Shown here: in pieces, positions 8,589-18,716 of the stretch
How positions within the stretch are numbered: the first letter of the stretch is position 1
Layout: each line of letters starts with the position of its first letter
Assembly: GCF_008365385.1 (NCBI RefSeq)
Contig: NZ_QOVF01000004.1
Coordinates: forward strand, 124,001-188,000
Source of the DNA: Halopseudomonas laoshanensis
GTDB taxonomy: Bacteria > Pseudomonadota > Gammaproteobacteria > Pseudomonadales > Pseudomonadaceae
Reading direction: 5' to 3'
DNA: 64,000 nucleotides
The notes under the pieces: model-generated
What the model saw: only the letters and a program-made list of their open reading frames with translations
What the model was told of the DNA's origin: nothing
Databases searched by the model: none
Translations under genes and position numbers: made by a program

Positions 8589-9665
8589 TCAGCCGCGCTG
8601 ACGTTTCGGCAACACATCCCGCAATTTGGCGTGCATGCTGCGGATGCTGGTGACCGTGGTGTCCCAGTCGATACAGGCATCGGTTACCGACACGCCGTAC
8701 TGCAGCTGTGACAAATCTTTGGGGATAGACTGATTGCCCCAACCGATATGGCTTTCCACCATCAGTCCTATGATCGAGTTGTTACCTTCCAGGATCTGGT
8801 TGGCGACATTGTCCATCACCAGCGGCTGCAGGCCGGGATCCTTGTTCGAATTGGCGTGGCTGCAATCGACCATGATGTTGGGTGCGATGCCGGCTTTTTC
8901 CAGGTCCTTTTCACACAGTGAAACGCTGACCGAATCATAGTTGGGCTTGCCGTTGCCACCGCGCAGTACCACATGGCCGTACTGATTGCCTTTGGTGGTC
9001 ACGATGGACACCTGGCCGTCCTGGTTGATGCCCAGGAAGCGGTGGGGGCTGGAGACCGACTGCAGGGCATTGATCGCAACGGTCAGGCTGCCATCGGTGC
9101 CGTTTTTGAAACCCACTGCGGAGGACAAGCCGGAGGACATTTCGCGGTGAGTCTGGGATTCGGTCGTGCGTGCGCCGATCGCTGACCAGGAAATCAGATC
9201 CTGCAAATACTGCGGCGAAATCGGGTCCAGCGCTTCGGTGGCGGTGGGCAGGCCCATTGCAGTCAAATCGCTGAGCAGTTGCCGACCAATATGCAGGCCA
9301 TCTTCTACCTTGAACGAGTCGTCCAGGTAGGGATCGTTGATCAAGCCTTTCCAGCCAACGGTGGTACGCGGCTTCTCGAAATACACGCGCATGACCAGAT
9401 ACAGAGTGTCGCCCACTTCCTCGGCCAGCTTCTTCAGGCGCGCGGCGTAGTCCTTGGCGGCTTCCAGATCATGAATCGAGCAAGGGCCGATCACGATAAA
9501 CAGGCGGTGATCCTTGCCATCGAGAATGTCACGAATCACTTGCCGGCTTTGTACCACCGTAGCTTCGGACGCCGCGCTCATGGGTATCTTAGCCTTGAGC
9601 TGGGCAGGGGTTATCAGTACCTCATTGGAGGCAACGTTCAGATCATCAATAGGTAAGTCGGCCAT
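8589..9665 (-). CDS. 3-deoxy-7-phosphoheptulonate (DAHP) synthase, class I
   Basis: First enzyme of the shikimate pathway: phosphoenolpyruvate plus erythrose 4-phosphate gives DAHP, in the cytoplasm. The 358-residue protein has the AroF/G/H core: GPCSIHD (about residue 60), the phosphate-binding MRVYFEKPRTTVGWKG, the SAIGARTTESQTHREM block, and C-terminal metal ligands in MVDCSHANSNK. Which aromatic amino acid inhibits it cannot be read from the sequence, so I give no symbol among aroF, aroG and aroH. Two adjacent ATGs (9668 and 9665) are possible; the second has better spacing to GGGAT. Confidence 0.93.
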   Translation of the reverse strand: MADLPIDDLNVASNEVLITPAQLKAKIPMSAASEATVVQSRQVIRDILDGKDHRLFIVIGPCSIHDLEAAKDYAARLKKLAEEVGDTLYLVMRVYFEKPRTTVGWKGLINDPYLDDSFKVEDGLHIGRQLLSDLTAMGLPTATEALDPISPQYLQDLISWSAIGARTTESQTHREMSSGLSSAVGFKNGTDGSLTVAINALQSVSSPHRFLGINQDGQVSIVTTKGNQYGHVVLRGGNGKPNYDSVSVSLCEKDLEKAGIAPNIMVDCSHANSNKDPGLQPLVMDNVANQILEGNNSIIGLMVESHIGWGNQSIPKDLSQLQYGVSVTDACIDWDTTVTSIRSMHAKLRDVLPKRQRG

Positions 9666-9907
9666 CATCTATCCCGGCAGGTCAGTTAGGCAGTCAATCG
9701 GCTACCTTTAATTAGTTGTGCACAGCTTAATCAAGGAACGTCAGCACGGCTACCCCGGTATGTCGTATCGGTGCGATTAAGCTGCTCAATTGCCAGGAAA
9801 AAAGCCGAATGTTTCCAGCTTTGTCGCATGGCTGACTGTCTCCCTGGGTCCCGCGCGATTACCATGAGCGCAATTAGTTGATTCAGACATGTAAAAGAGG
9901 GGTTCTC

Positions 9908-10864
9908 ATGCAGCAGACAAAACCGCGGGTTGGCATTATTGGTACCGGGGCGATCGGTGGCTTCTATGGGCTGATGCTGGCGGAAGCCGGCCACGACGTG
10001 CATTTTTTGCTGCGCAGCGAATATGACGCTGTGGTCAAGAATGGCATCACGGTGGATAGCATGGTGCATGGCAGCATGACCCTCAACCCGGTGCAGGCGT
10101 ACGACGATGTGGCCAAGATGCCACCTTGCGACTGGCTGCTGGTGGGCACCAAGGCCACGGGGAATGCGGATCTGGCGCCGATCATCGCCGCTGCCGCTGC
10201 AGAGAACGCCAAGGTGGTGCTGTTTCAGAATGGCTTGAACAACGAAACCTACCTGCGGCCGCTGCTGCCTGATCATATCCACCTGATCGGCGGGCTCTGC
10301 TACGTGTGTCTTTACCGCGAGGGTCCTGGCCAGGTGAAGCATCAGGCCAACGGGCTGGTAGATCTGGGCTATCACTCGGGTCCGGCATCTGGGGATGACG
10401 CCGCGCAGATCATCTCCGCTGCAGCCGAGCTGTTCCGCAGCTCCGGAATCGAGGCGCGGGAAATGGGCAATATCGATGCTGCGCGCTGGCAAAAGCTGGT
10501 GTGGAACGCTTCCTTCAACGGCGTTTCGGTTCTCCTCGACGCGGGTACCGAGTCGCTGCTCAAGAGCGCCGCGAGCCGGCAATTGATCGGTGATCTGATG
10601 AGTGAAGTGGTCGCGGCTGCCAAGGCCTGTGGTCACGAGATGCCGGAAGACTACGCGGCCAAACTGCTCAAGGTCACCCGGCATATGCCCGATTACTATC
10701 CGAGCATGTACCACGACTGGCTGCACAAGCGCCCCATGGAACTCGACAGCCTCTATCGCGAAGCGCTAAAGCTGGCGGCCCAGGCCGGTTGCAGCATGCC
10801 GAAAACCGAGGCATTGTTGAACATGCTGGAATTCATTCAAGACAGCTATCTGCAACCCGAGTAA
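9908..10864 (+). CDS. Putative 2-dehydropantoate 2-reductase (PanE/ApbA family)
   Basis: A 318-residue NADPH-dependent reductase-like protein: Rossmann motif GIIGTGAIGGFYG at the N-terminus, then FQNGLNNE, the catalytic-lysine region ARWQKLVWNASFNG and a C-terminal helical domain ending with the family block YYPSMYHDW. Family members reduce ketopantoate to pantoate for coenzyme A synthesis, but many genomes carry several paralogues of other function, so the exact substrate is uncertain. The ATG at 9908 follows GAGGGG at 9896-9901. A 5'-nucleotidase gene starts 10 bases after its stop, so the two are probably cotranscribed. Confidence 0.85.
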   Translation: MQQTKPRVGIIGTGAIGGFYGLMLAEAGHDVHFLLRSEYDAVVKNGITVDSMVHGSMTLNPVQAYDDVAKMPPCDWLLVGTKATGNADLAPIIAAAAAENAKVVLFQNGLNNETYLRPLLPDHIHLIGGLCYVCLYREGPGQVKHQANGLVDLGYHSGPASGDDAAQIISAAAELFRSSGIEAREMGNIDAARWQKLVWNASFNGVSVLLDAGTESLLKSAASRQLIGDLMSEVVAAAKACGHEMPEDYAAKLLKVTRHMPDYYPSMYHDWLHKRPMELDSLYREALKLAAQAGCSMPKTEALLNMLEFIQDSYLQPE

Positions 10865-10874
10865 AGGACGCATC

Positions 10875-11786
10875 ATGCCGGTCAGGCTTGGCGATAAACT
10901 GGTCGTAGCGATTTCCTCCAGAGCACTGTTTGATCTGGATGATAGTCATCAGGTTTACGAGCAGGAAGGCCTGGAAGCCTACCGGCAGTACCAGATTGCC
11001 CGCGAGGATACGCCGCTGGAGCCGGGCGAGGCTTTTGGGCTGGTGCAGAAGCTGCTGCGTATCAATAGTATGCTGGAAGGCGACAGTCGCGTGGAGGTAG
11101 TCCTGCTGTCGCGTAACAGCGCTGATACCGGGCTGCGGGTGTTCAATTCGATTCAGCATTACGGCCTGGGCATCACCCGCGCGGCTTTTGCTGGCGGTCG
11201 CAGTCCGTTTCAGTATATCCCCGCATTTGGCACGCAGCTGTTTTTGTCGACCCACGCCGAGGATGTGCGCAGTACCCTCGAAGCCGGCTTCGCCGCAGCG
11301 ACCATTCTGCCGTCTAACCAGCCAAGGGAAATGCGTGATGAACTGCGCATCGCCTTTGATGGCGATGCGGTGCTGTTCTCTGACGAATCCGAGCAGGTGT
11401 TCCAGCGTGACGGTCTTGAGGCTTTTCAGGCCAGCGAACTGGCCTCGGCTCGTGATCCCTTGGGCGGCGGGCCCTTCAAGGCGTTTCTCGCGGCGTTGAA
11501 CCGGATCCAGACCGAATTCGCTGCGGGCGAGTGCCCGATTCGCACGGCGCTTTTTACCGCACGCAGTGCACCGGCGCATGAAAGGGTGATACGCACGCTG
11601 CGTGAGTGGGACATCCGCCTGGATGAATCATTATTTTTGGGTGGCATGGACAAGTCAGAGTTTCTCCGCGCTTTTGGCGCCGATCTGTTCTTCGATGACC
11701 AGGAAGGCCACTGTCGCAGTGCGGTGGGCGTGGTCCCTACCGGCCATGTGCCGCATGGCATCAGTAACAGGCTGCTCAAACCCTGA
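10875..11786 (+). CDS. 5'-nucleotidase (cytosolic NT5C1-like family)
   Basis: A 303-residue protein of the bacterial 5'-nucleotidase family related to animal cytosolic 5'-nucleotidase I (PF06189). Family-typical segments are SSRALFDLDDSH near the start, LLSRNSADTGLRVFNSI, AFAGGRSP, the acidic IAFDGDAVLFSDESE and the C-terminal LGGMDKSEFL...LFFDDQ. These match HAD-like metal-binding motifs, so it probably dephosphorylates nucleoside monophosphates. AAGGA sits 8 bases before the ATG. It follows the PanE-like gene closely. Confidence 0.88.
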   Translation: MPVRLGDKLVVAISSRALFDLDDSHQVYEQEGLEAYRQYQIAREDTPLEPGEAFGLVQKLLRINSMLEGDSRVEVVLLSRNSADTGLRVFNSIQHYGLGITRAAFAGGRSPFQYIPAFGTQLFLSTHAEDVRSTLEAGFAAATILPSNQPREMRDELRIAFDGDAVLFSDESEQVFQRDGLEAFQASELASARDPLGGGPFKAFLAALNRIQTEFAAGECPIRTALFTARSAPAHERVIRTLREWDIRLDESLFLGGMDKSEFLRAFGADLFFDDQEGHCRSAVGVVPTGHVPHGISNRLLKP

Positions 11787-11889
11787 GCTGCGCCGGTTTA
11801 ACCAGTTGTCGGAATATTTCACTCCTGTTGCAGTCATTCCCGATTTTTATGGTCTAACCTGATTGGTATATACGCTAATATGGTTATAA

Positions 11890-12925
<1,036 letters not shown>

Positions 12926-12926
12926 G

Positions 12927-13007
12927 GCAAGCTTCAAGCAGCAAGCTACAAGCTGTAGCAGCTTGTCCACATAATTGGGGTTTTCTGCCGCTTGACGCTT
13001 GCAGCTA
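12927..13007. repeat. CAAGCT-rich intergenic repeat with inverted copy
   Basis: Between the convergent cysB and cysH genes, 12927-12964 contains several CAAGCT/CAAGCA units (gcaagct-tcaagca-gcaagct-acaagct), and 12987-13007 carries the inverted form (gccgcttgacgcttgcagc). A similar pair flanks the thrH/pabB junction at 14566-14675. The arrangement resembles REP-type intergenic repeats of pseudomonads. Confidence 0.6.
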
Positions 13008-13009
13008 CT

Positions 13010-13744
13010 TTAGCCCTTGGCAATCAGATTGCCGGCGTGCAATCCGCATTCTTTCTGCGTTGCTTCCTCCCACCACCAGCGACCCTCGCGCTCATGCTGG
13101 TTAGGAAGTATTGGGCGGGTGCACGGCTCGCAACCGATGCTGACAAAGCCGCGTTCATGCAGGCTGTTGTAAGGGATCTCGAGCATGCGAATATAATTCC
13201 ACACGTCCTCGCTGGTGTAGTTCGCCAGGGGGTTGAACTTGATCAGTTCACGGCCGGGACCGCTGAATCCGCCATCTACTTCGATCACGGGTACGTGGCT
13301 GCGGGTGCCGGGGCTTTGATCCTTGCGCTGCCCGGTGATCCAGGCGTCCACGCCGGCAAGCTTGCGCCTTAGCGGTGCAATCTTGCGCACACCGCAGCAC
13401 TCGCCATGGCCGCTTTCATAGAAGTCGAACAGACCTTTTTCTTTTACGTAAGCTTCCAAGGCCTGCTGGTCGGGGGAGAGTATTTCCAGCTGAATGCCGT
13501 AGTGCTTCCTGACCTTCTCCAGAAACTGATAGGTTTCAGGGTGCAGGCGGCCAGTGTCGAGTGTGAATACCTTGATCTGCGGGTTGATCTTCCAGGCCAT
13601 ATCCAGCACCACGATGTCATCCGCGCCGCTGAAGGATAACCAGAGGTCGTCATACTGGTCCAAGGCCAATTTGAGGATCTGCTGCGGCGATTTGCCGGCA
13701 TATTCTTCGGCCAGTTTAGGAACATCAAAAACGTCAAGAGCCAT
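13010..13744 (-). CDS. cysH: Adenylyl-sulfate (APS/PAPS) reductase CysH
   Basis: Reduces activated sulfate to sulfite with thioredoxin. The 244-residue protein has the PP-loop nucleotide-binding region ([16 protein letters not shown]), the paired cysteines GECCGVRK (about residue 138), a second cysteine pair GCEPCTRP (about 219), and the C-terminal catalytic cysteine in KECGLH. The two cysteine pairs ligate a [4Fe-4S] cluster, which marks the APS reductase class rather than the cluster-free enterobacterial PAPS reductase. Regulation by the neighbouring CysB is likely from family knowledge; no site was identified. Confidence 0.94.
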   Translation of the reverse strand: MALDVFDVPKLAEEYAGKSPQQILKLALDQYDDLWLSFSGADDIVVLDMAWKINPQIKVFTLDTGRLHPETYQFLEKVRKHYGIQLEILSPDQQALEAYVKEKGLFDFYESGHGECCGVRKIAPLRRKLAGVDAWITGQRKDQSPGTRSHVPVIEVDGGFSGPGRELIKFNPLANYTSEDVWNYIRMLEIPYNSLHERGFVSIGCEPCTRPILPNQHEREGRWWWEEATQKECGLHAGNLIAKG

Positions 13745-13941
13745 GGGTTTCTCCGGATCAGGGGCGCCCGTCTATGCAGGCTGCCGTATCGCGGAGAGTC
13801 TAGCAAAGGCGTCTTAGTCCATCCTCTTTTATTTAGTTATACTTTTATGCTTTATCGGTATGACGCCGGCGCAGCCATTGCGTCGTGGCAGCCCAACCGG
13901 TAGATTGTGCGCCAATTCAAATTGCCTATCAGGAGTCACCT

Positions 13942-14559
13942 GTGGAAATCGCCTGCCTTGATCTTGAAGGGGTTCTGGTCCCGGAAATCTGGATCGCCTT
14001 TGCTGAGAAAACCGGTATCGCCGAACTCAAGGCCACCACCCGGGATATTCCTGATTACGATGTGCTGATGAAGCAGCGCTTGCGGATTCTGGACGAGCAC
14101 GGCCTGAAGCTGGGCGATATTCAAGAGGTGATCGCTACCTTGAGTCCGCTGGACGGCGCAGCAGAATTTGTTGACTGGCTGCGTGAACGCTTCCAGGTCG
14201 TTATTCTGTCCGATACCTTCTATGAGTTCTCGCAACCACTGATGCGCCAATTGGGCTTCCCGACGCTGCTTTGCCATCGTCTGATTACCGACGAAACCGA
14301 CAGAGTCGTGGACTACCAACTGCGCCAGAAAGACCCCAAGCGTCAGTCGGTGCTGGCGTTCAAGAGCTTGTACTATCGCGTGATCGCGGCGGGCGACTCC
14401 TACAATGACACCACCATGTTGTCTGAAGCACACGCTGGAATCCTGTTTCATGCACCGGACAATGTTATCGCCGAATTCCCGCAATTCCCGGCGGTGCATA
14501 CGTTCACGGAACTGAAGCAGGAATTTATCAAGGCGTCGAATCGACCGCTCAGCCTTTAA
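13942..14559 (+). CDS. thrH: Phosphoserine phosphatase/homoserine phosphotransferase ThrH
   Basis: A 205-residue HAD-superfamily enzyme known in Pseudomonas to dephosphorylate phosphoserine and move phosphate to homoserine. It has the HAD motif I variant CLDLEGVLVPE, motif II VVILSDTF, motif III lysine (RQKDPKRQS) and motif IV AAGDSYNDTTML. The frame extends upstream to 13885, but GTG at 13942 behind AGGAG (13931-13935) gives the exact family length and the conserved start VEIACLDLEG. The gene stands alone between cysH (divergent) and pabB (convergent). Confidence 0.94.
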   Translation: MEIACLDLEGVLVPEIWIAFAEKTGIAELKATTRDIPDYDVLMKQRLRILDEHGLKLGDIQEVIATLSPLDGAAEFVDWLRERFQVVILSDTFYEFSQPLMRQLGFPTLLCHRLITDETDRVVDYQLRQKDPKRQSVLAFKSLYYRVIAAGDSYNDTTMLSEAHAGILFHAPDNVIAEFPQFPAVHTFTELKQEFIKASNRPLSL

Positions 14560-14565
14560 ATCGGA

Positions 14566-14675
14566 GCGGCAAGCTGCAAGTTAAAAGCAGTGGCAGTGGC
14601 GAAGGTTCCTGGTCATGCTGGAATAAAAGGGTGAACCAGGGGCGACGTAACGCCGAACTGATTAAGCTTGCAGCT
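14566..14675. repeat. AAGCTGCAAG-type intergenic repeat pair
   Basis: Just after thrH, gcggcaagctgcaag lies at 14566-14580, and its inverted form (aagcttgcagct) at 14664-14675 reaches the pabB stop codon. It shares the AAGCTGCAAG core with the element between cysB and cysH. Both are between convergent genes. Confidence 0.55.
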
Positions 14676-16024
14676 CAGCCCGCCAGGGCGTCCATCAACA
14701 CCCGCACCTTGGCCAGGGTTTCCTGGTATTCCGACTCGCCTTCCGAGTCGGCCACGATACCGCCGCCACCCCAGCAGTACATTCGCTCGTCCTGGTGCAC
14801 CAGGCTGCGTATGGCGATGTTCAAGTCCATCTGACCCTCGCAACCGATATAGCCAATACTGCCGCAGTAGAGGCTGCGGCGCACAGGCTCGAGCTCCTCA
14901 ATGATCTGCATCGCGCGAATTTTTGGTGCCCCAGTAATGGAGCCGCCGGGAAAGGCGCCTGCCAGTAGATCCAGCGCATCACGGCCCTCGGCCAATCTGC
15001 CGGTTACGCTGCTCACCAGGTGATGCACATTCGGGTAGCTTTCCAGCTTGAATAGTTCCGGCACCTTGACGCTGCCTGCTGCGCAGGACCGGCTGAGATC
15101 GTTGCGCAGCAGGTCGACGATCATCAGGTTCTCTGCTCGGTCTTTGAGGCTGGTTTGCAGGTCCGCCGCCAGGTGGGCGTCCTGCTGCGCGGTGGCGCCG
15201 CGGGCCCGCGTACCTTTGATCGGACGGGTTTCAACTTCACCCTGGGACACGCTGAGGAAGCGCTCTGGGGATAGACACAACAAGCTGTAGTCGTCGCTTT
15301 CAATATAGGCAGCAAAGGGTACGGGGCAGGCTTTGCGCAAGCGCTGATAAGCGCTCAGTGGGTCACCGCTGCAGCCGGCGCTGAACCGCTGGGAAAGATT
15401 GATCTGGTAACAGTCGCCAGCATGAATGTAATTCTGGACCCGTTCGAATGACGCCTGATAATCGGCGCGCGTCTGTTCTGGTTGAAAAGGCGCTGTCAGC
15501 GCAAAGGGGCGGGGAGCGCTGGGCTGTTCCTGCAGGCGGGTCAGTAGCGCTTGCTGCTCGGCCTCGGGCAAGGCCGGATGGCAGACCAGCCAGCTTTGAC
15601 GGCGACTGCGGTCGTTGACGATGCTCCACAGGTAGATCCCCATCTTCAGACTGGGCAAGCGAACGTCCGCATCTGCCAATGCCGGCAGCGTTTCCAGCAG
15701 ACGGCCGAAATCGTAACTGAGGTAGCCCAGCGCGCCAGCGCCAAAGGGCAGGCTGATCTGGTCCGGCCAGCGGGCGGCAGGGAAATGCGATAGTGCATCA
15801 CGCAGACGAGTGAGTGTCTGCAGGCCGGTTTCATTGGCGAGTGGTTCGATCAGCGTTTGGGGGCCGGCGGCGAGGATGCTGTAGCGTGCAAAGCGCTCGA
15901 TACCGGCAGCGGAATCGAGCAGTACGCTATGACCCAGGTCGCGCACAAGCCGCAGGCGCGGGAGCGGATCCGCCTGATACGGAAGCTCGACAAGCCGATA
16001 GTGCTCGGCCTCCGGTGTGCTCAT
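14675..16024 (-). CDS. pabB: Aminodeoxychorismate synthase component I PabB
   Basis: Converts chorismate plus ammonia (from PabA) to 4-amino-4-deoxychorismate for folate synthesis. The 449-residue protein has the variable N-terminal barrel domain (WSIVNDR region) and the chorismate-binding domain with YIHAGDCYQINLSQRF, the hallmark RPIKGTRARG, the metal/catalytic region AENLMIVDLLRND and GGSITGAPKIRAM. PIKGT with lysine marks the PabB branch, which forms a covalent intermediate. Its ATG overlaps the stop of the upstream ATP-grasp gene by 4 bases (ATGA), so it is translationally coupled to that operon. Confidence 0.93.
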   Translation of the reverse strand: MSTPEAEHYRLVELPYQADPLPRLRLVRDLGHSVLLDSAAGIERFARYSILAAGPQTLIEPLANETGLQTLTRLRDALSHFPAARWPDQISLPFGAGALGYLSYDFGRLLETLPALADADVRLPSLKMGIYLWSIVNDRSRRQSWLVCHPALPEAEQQALLTRLQEQPSAPRPFALTAPFQPEQTRADYQASFERVQNYIHAGDCYQINLSQRFSAGCSGDPLSAYQRLRKACPVPFAAYIESDDYSLLCLSPERFLSVSQGEVETRPIKGTRARGATAQQDAHLAADLQTSLKDRAENLMIVDLLRNDLSRSCAAGSVKVPELFKLESYPNVHHLVSSVTGRLAEGRDALDLLAGAFPGGSITGAPKIRAMQIIEELEPVRRSLYCGSIGYIGCEGQMDLNIAIRSLVHQDERMYCWGGGGIVADSEGESEYQETLAKVRVLMDALAG

Positions 16025-17034
16025 GCTGCGGTGCCGGGCTCCTCGGCTGGCTTTTCGGTGCGTGAGACCGGCTGACCGAAATGCTTCTGGGCGTAGGCCA
16101 CCCGATCCGCCACTGACTCAGTACGTCCGGTTTTTTTCAGCGCCGCGAGATGGCGCTCGACCATATGGCAGCGCGCAGTCAGACCGGCATCATTGGCGAT
16201 CTGGATGTTCAGGCCGGGGCGGGCGTTGAGTTCCAGAATCAGCGGGCCCTTTTCCTCATCCAGCACCAGGTCCACACCGATGTAACCCAGTCCGGATAGT
16301 TCATAGCAGGACGCTGCCAGATTCATAAAGCCGTCCCAGTCGGGCAGCTGCACGCCATCGACCTGGTTGGTGGTGTCAGGGTGCTTGGCGATCTTCTTGT
16401 TCAGCCAGGTGCCTTTGAGGGTCTGACCGGTGGCCAGATCGACGCCGACGCCAATGGCGCCCTGGTGCAGGTTGGCCTTGCCGCCGGATTGCCGGGTGGG
16501 CAGGCGCACCATGCCCATCACCGGATAACCCATCAGCAGGATGATACGGATATCCGGCACACCTTCGTAACTGATGCTCTTGAACAAGGGATCGGGACTG
16601 ACGCGATATTCGATCAGTACCCGGTCGCGATGCCCACCAAGTGAGTACAGGCCGGACAGAATGCTGGAAATATGATGGCCGATTTCGTCGCGGCTGATGA
16701 TCTTGCCGGACACGGTCTTGAACATGCCTTCAAAGCGGTCAGCGATAACGATGATGCCGTCACCACCAGCCCCCTGGGCTGGCTTGATAACGAAATCACG
16801 GTGCTTTTCGACGATCGCATCGAACAGGTCGATGTCCTTCTCGGTTTCAATCACGCCGTAGAGCTCCGGCACGTCGATGCCAACCGCAATCGCGCGTTCC
16901 TTGGTCAGAATCTTGTCATCAACTATCGGATACAGATTCCGCTTGTTGTACTTGAGTACATAGTCGGCATTCCGGCGGTTGATGCCCATGACCCCGGCGT
17001 CGCTCAAGGTTTTCCAGGTTTTCCACAAAAACAT
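16021..17034 (-). CDS. RimK-like ATP-grasp protein (alpha-L-glutamate ligase-like)
   Basis: A 337-residue cytoplasmic protein of the sugar-transfer-associated/RimK-like ATP-grasp class. Visible motifs are the lysine-containing nucleotide loop DFVIKPAQGAGGDGIIV (about residue 90), the metal-binding C-terminal EEKGPLILELNARPGLNIQIAN, and a conserved start (MGINRRNADYVLKYNKR). The C-terminal 40 residues are charged and probably disordered. It lies 9 bases after the 7TM/inactive transglutaminase gene; this pair is conserved across many gammaproteobacteria. ATP-dependent amino-acid ligation is inferred from the fold; the substrate is unknown. Confidence 0.87.
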   Translation of the reverse strand: MFLWKTWKTLSDAGVMGINRRNADYVLKYNKRNLYPIVDDKILTKERAIAVGIDVPELYGVIETEKDIDLFDAIVEKHRDFVIKPAQGAGGDGIIVIADRFEGMFKTVSGKIISRDEIGHHISSILSGLYSLGGHRDRVLIEYRVSPDPLFKSISYEGVPDIRIILLMGYPVMGMVRLPTRQSGGKANLHQGAIGVGVDLATGQTLKGTWLNKKIAKHPDTTNQVDGVQLPDWDGFMNLAASCYELSGLGYIGVDLVLDEEKGPLILELNARPGLNIQIANDAGLTARCHMVERHLAALKKTGRTESVADRVAYAQKHFGQPVSRTEKPAEEPGTAA

Positions 17035-17043
17035 GGTGTCTCC

Positions 17044-18573
17044 TCAGCCCTTGGTCATCAGTGCTTTGAAGCGCACCAGTTCGGTCAGGCGGTAACCGCG
17101 GTAGCGACCCATGGCCAGCATGAAGCCCACCAGGATCAGCAGCACGGCCGGGAAGGTGAAGACGAAGTAGGCCAGCTCCGGCACGCTCATCAACAGGTGA
17201 GCCAGGGTCGCGGCAAACAGTGTGCCGAGAGCGACCTTGAATGAGTGTCCGCCGCCACGCTCTTCCCAGGTGATGGACAGGCGCTCAATGGTCATGGTCA
17301 GAATCACCATCGGGAACAGTGAAACAGACAGGGCCTTCTCCATGCCCAGCTTGTGACCCAGCAGGGTGATACCGGCAATGATCACAACCACAAAAGTCAG
17401 GACCACAGAGAGACGAGGCAGCATCTGCAGCTTCAGGTGCTCAAGATAGGAGCGCAGCGACAGACCCAGTGCGGTGATCAGCGTGAACAGCACAATACCC
17501 CAGCCAATGTCGGTCTCGCGGAAGGCCAGCGAGATCAGCACCGGGGTAAAGGTACCCAATGTCTGAATGCCGATGATATTACGCAGGATCAGAATTACCA
17601 GAACCCCGATAGGGATCATGATCATCACGCGATATACCTGCTGAGCATGCAGCGGCAGGCCATAGAGCGAGTATTCCAGCAGCGCTGAAGAGGTGTTCTC
17701 GGTAGTCATCTCCGCCAAGCGCAGCGCATTCATCTCGCTGTTATTCAAGGTGATGGTGACGCGGCCCTGGCGGCCGCCTTCCAGGTTGTACAGCGGGGCG
17801 TTGCCGCTCCACCAGACCAGGCGATTCTCCGGAATGCCCTGTTGGCCAGTTTCCGGATGAAAGTACAACCAGCGCTCGCCATTATGGCTGCGCAACCAGA
17901 GCTCGGGCTCCTGATTGGGCGTGCTCTCCAGCCGCACGGTATGCACCAGCTCAAGAGGAATACGCGCATTGGAAAGAAGCACATCAAGCACGCGTGCCTT
18001 GCCCAGCGGCGAGGTGTCTTCACCCAGCAACAGCTTGACGTTGTCATCGGTGATGTCGTTCACACGGCGGATAGCCTCGCTGACGAAGGTTTCAATGTCC
18101 GCTGAGGTTTGACGAATAGGGCGAATCAGTGCATCGGCAGCAACTTCTTCGGCGCCTTCGAGCTTAATGGGTTGGCGCGGCGCGGGCGCTGGATCTTCAA
18201 TCGCCTCGGGGCTGTAGCGCTGGGTCAGTACCAGGCGGTAATACAGGGACTGGTTGCCGCTGGCGCGACGTGCCGACCAGGTTACCCGGCGATTGCCGTC
18301 GGTCTGGTTGATGCTGACGCCATAATTGTTTGAGATGAAGCTCTCGTTGAGGCTGATGTAATTCTGATCCAGCGGGGGGATGAACATCTGCGCCTTGACC
18401 GGCGTTCCTGCCACGGCTTGAAACTCGAGTCGGGCATCGAGGCTCCAAATATCGTCGGTTTCATCCTGGGTGACAGGAATATCCAGTACATAAATTTGGT
18501 AAGCGGTTATGGCCAAACCCAGGCTGACCAAGATGGCGATCAGGACTTTCAGGTGCAGATTGATCGATTGCAT
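17044..18573 (-). CDS. Inactive transglutaminase-like periplasmic domain fused to 7TM domain
   Basis: A 509-residue membrane protein: one N-terminal helix (about residues 8-28), a periplasmic transglutaminase-like domain to about residue 315 that has no catalytic Cys-His-Asp set, and a C-terminal block of about seven helices starting at IMIPIGVLVILIL. This matches the 'inactive transglutaminase fused to 7TM' (UUP1) family. It heads a transcript with the ATP-grasp gene and pabB. A periplasmic sensor passing a signal to the ATP-grasp partner is a reasonable but unproven idea. A retropepsin-like protease gene often found with this pair is not seen next to it here. Confidence 0.85.
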   Translation of the reverse strand: MQSINLHLKVLIAILVSLGLAITAYQIYVLDIPVTQDETDDIWSLDARLEFQAVAGTPVKAQMFIPPLDQNYISLNESFISNNYGVSINQTDGNRRVTWSARRASGNQSLYYRLVLTQRYSPEAIEDPAPAPRQPIKLEGAEEVAADALIRPIRQTSADIETFVSEAIRRVNDITDDNVKLLLGEDTSPLGKARVLDVLLSNARIPLELVHTVRLESTPNQEPELWLRSHNGERWLYFHPETGQQGIPENRLVWWSGNAPLYNLEGGRQGRVTITLNNSEMNALRLAEMTTENTSSALLEYSLYGLPLHAQQVYRVMIMIPIGVLVILILRNIIGIQTLGTFTPVLISLAFRETDIGWGIVLFTLITALGLSLRSYLEHLKLQMLPRLSVVLTFVVVIIAGITLLGHKLGMEKALSVSLFPMVILTMTIERLSITWEERGGGHSFKVALGTLFAATLAHLLMSVPELAYFVFTFPAVLLILVGFMLAMGRYRGYRLTELVRFKALMTKG

Positions 18574-18716
18574 AGTCTTCTCAACGAGCTATAGGAATTG
18601 CTGCTTCGGCAGGCACCGCAACAACGACAGGCGGCATCTTAGCATGGACGTTGATCTGCTCGTAGCGCCTTTGTGATGCTTTGTTAATAGCGTAGACCAG
18701 AATGCTCAATCCAGGA

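Noticed and set aside
9731-10726. A 331-codon minus-strand frame opposite the PanE-like gene
   Set aside because: It is histidine- and arginine-rich shadow sequence; the plus-strand frame has clear family motifs and a strong ribosome binding site.
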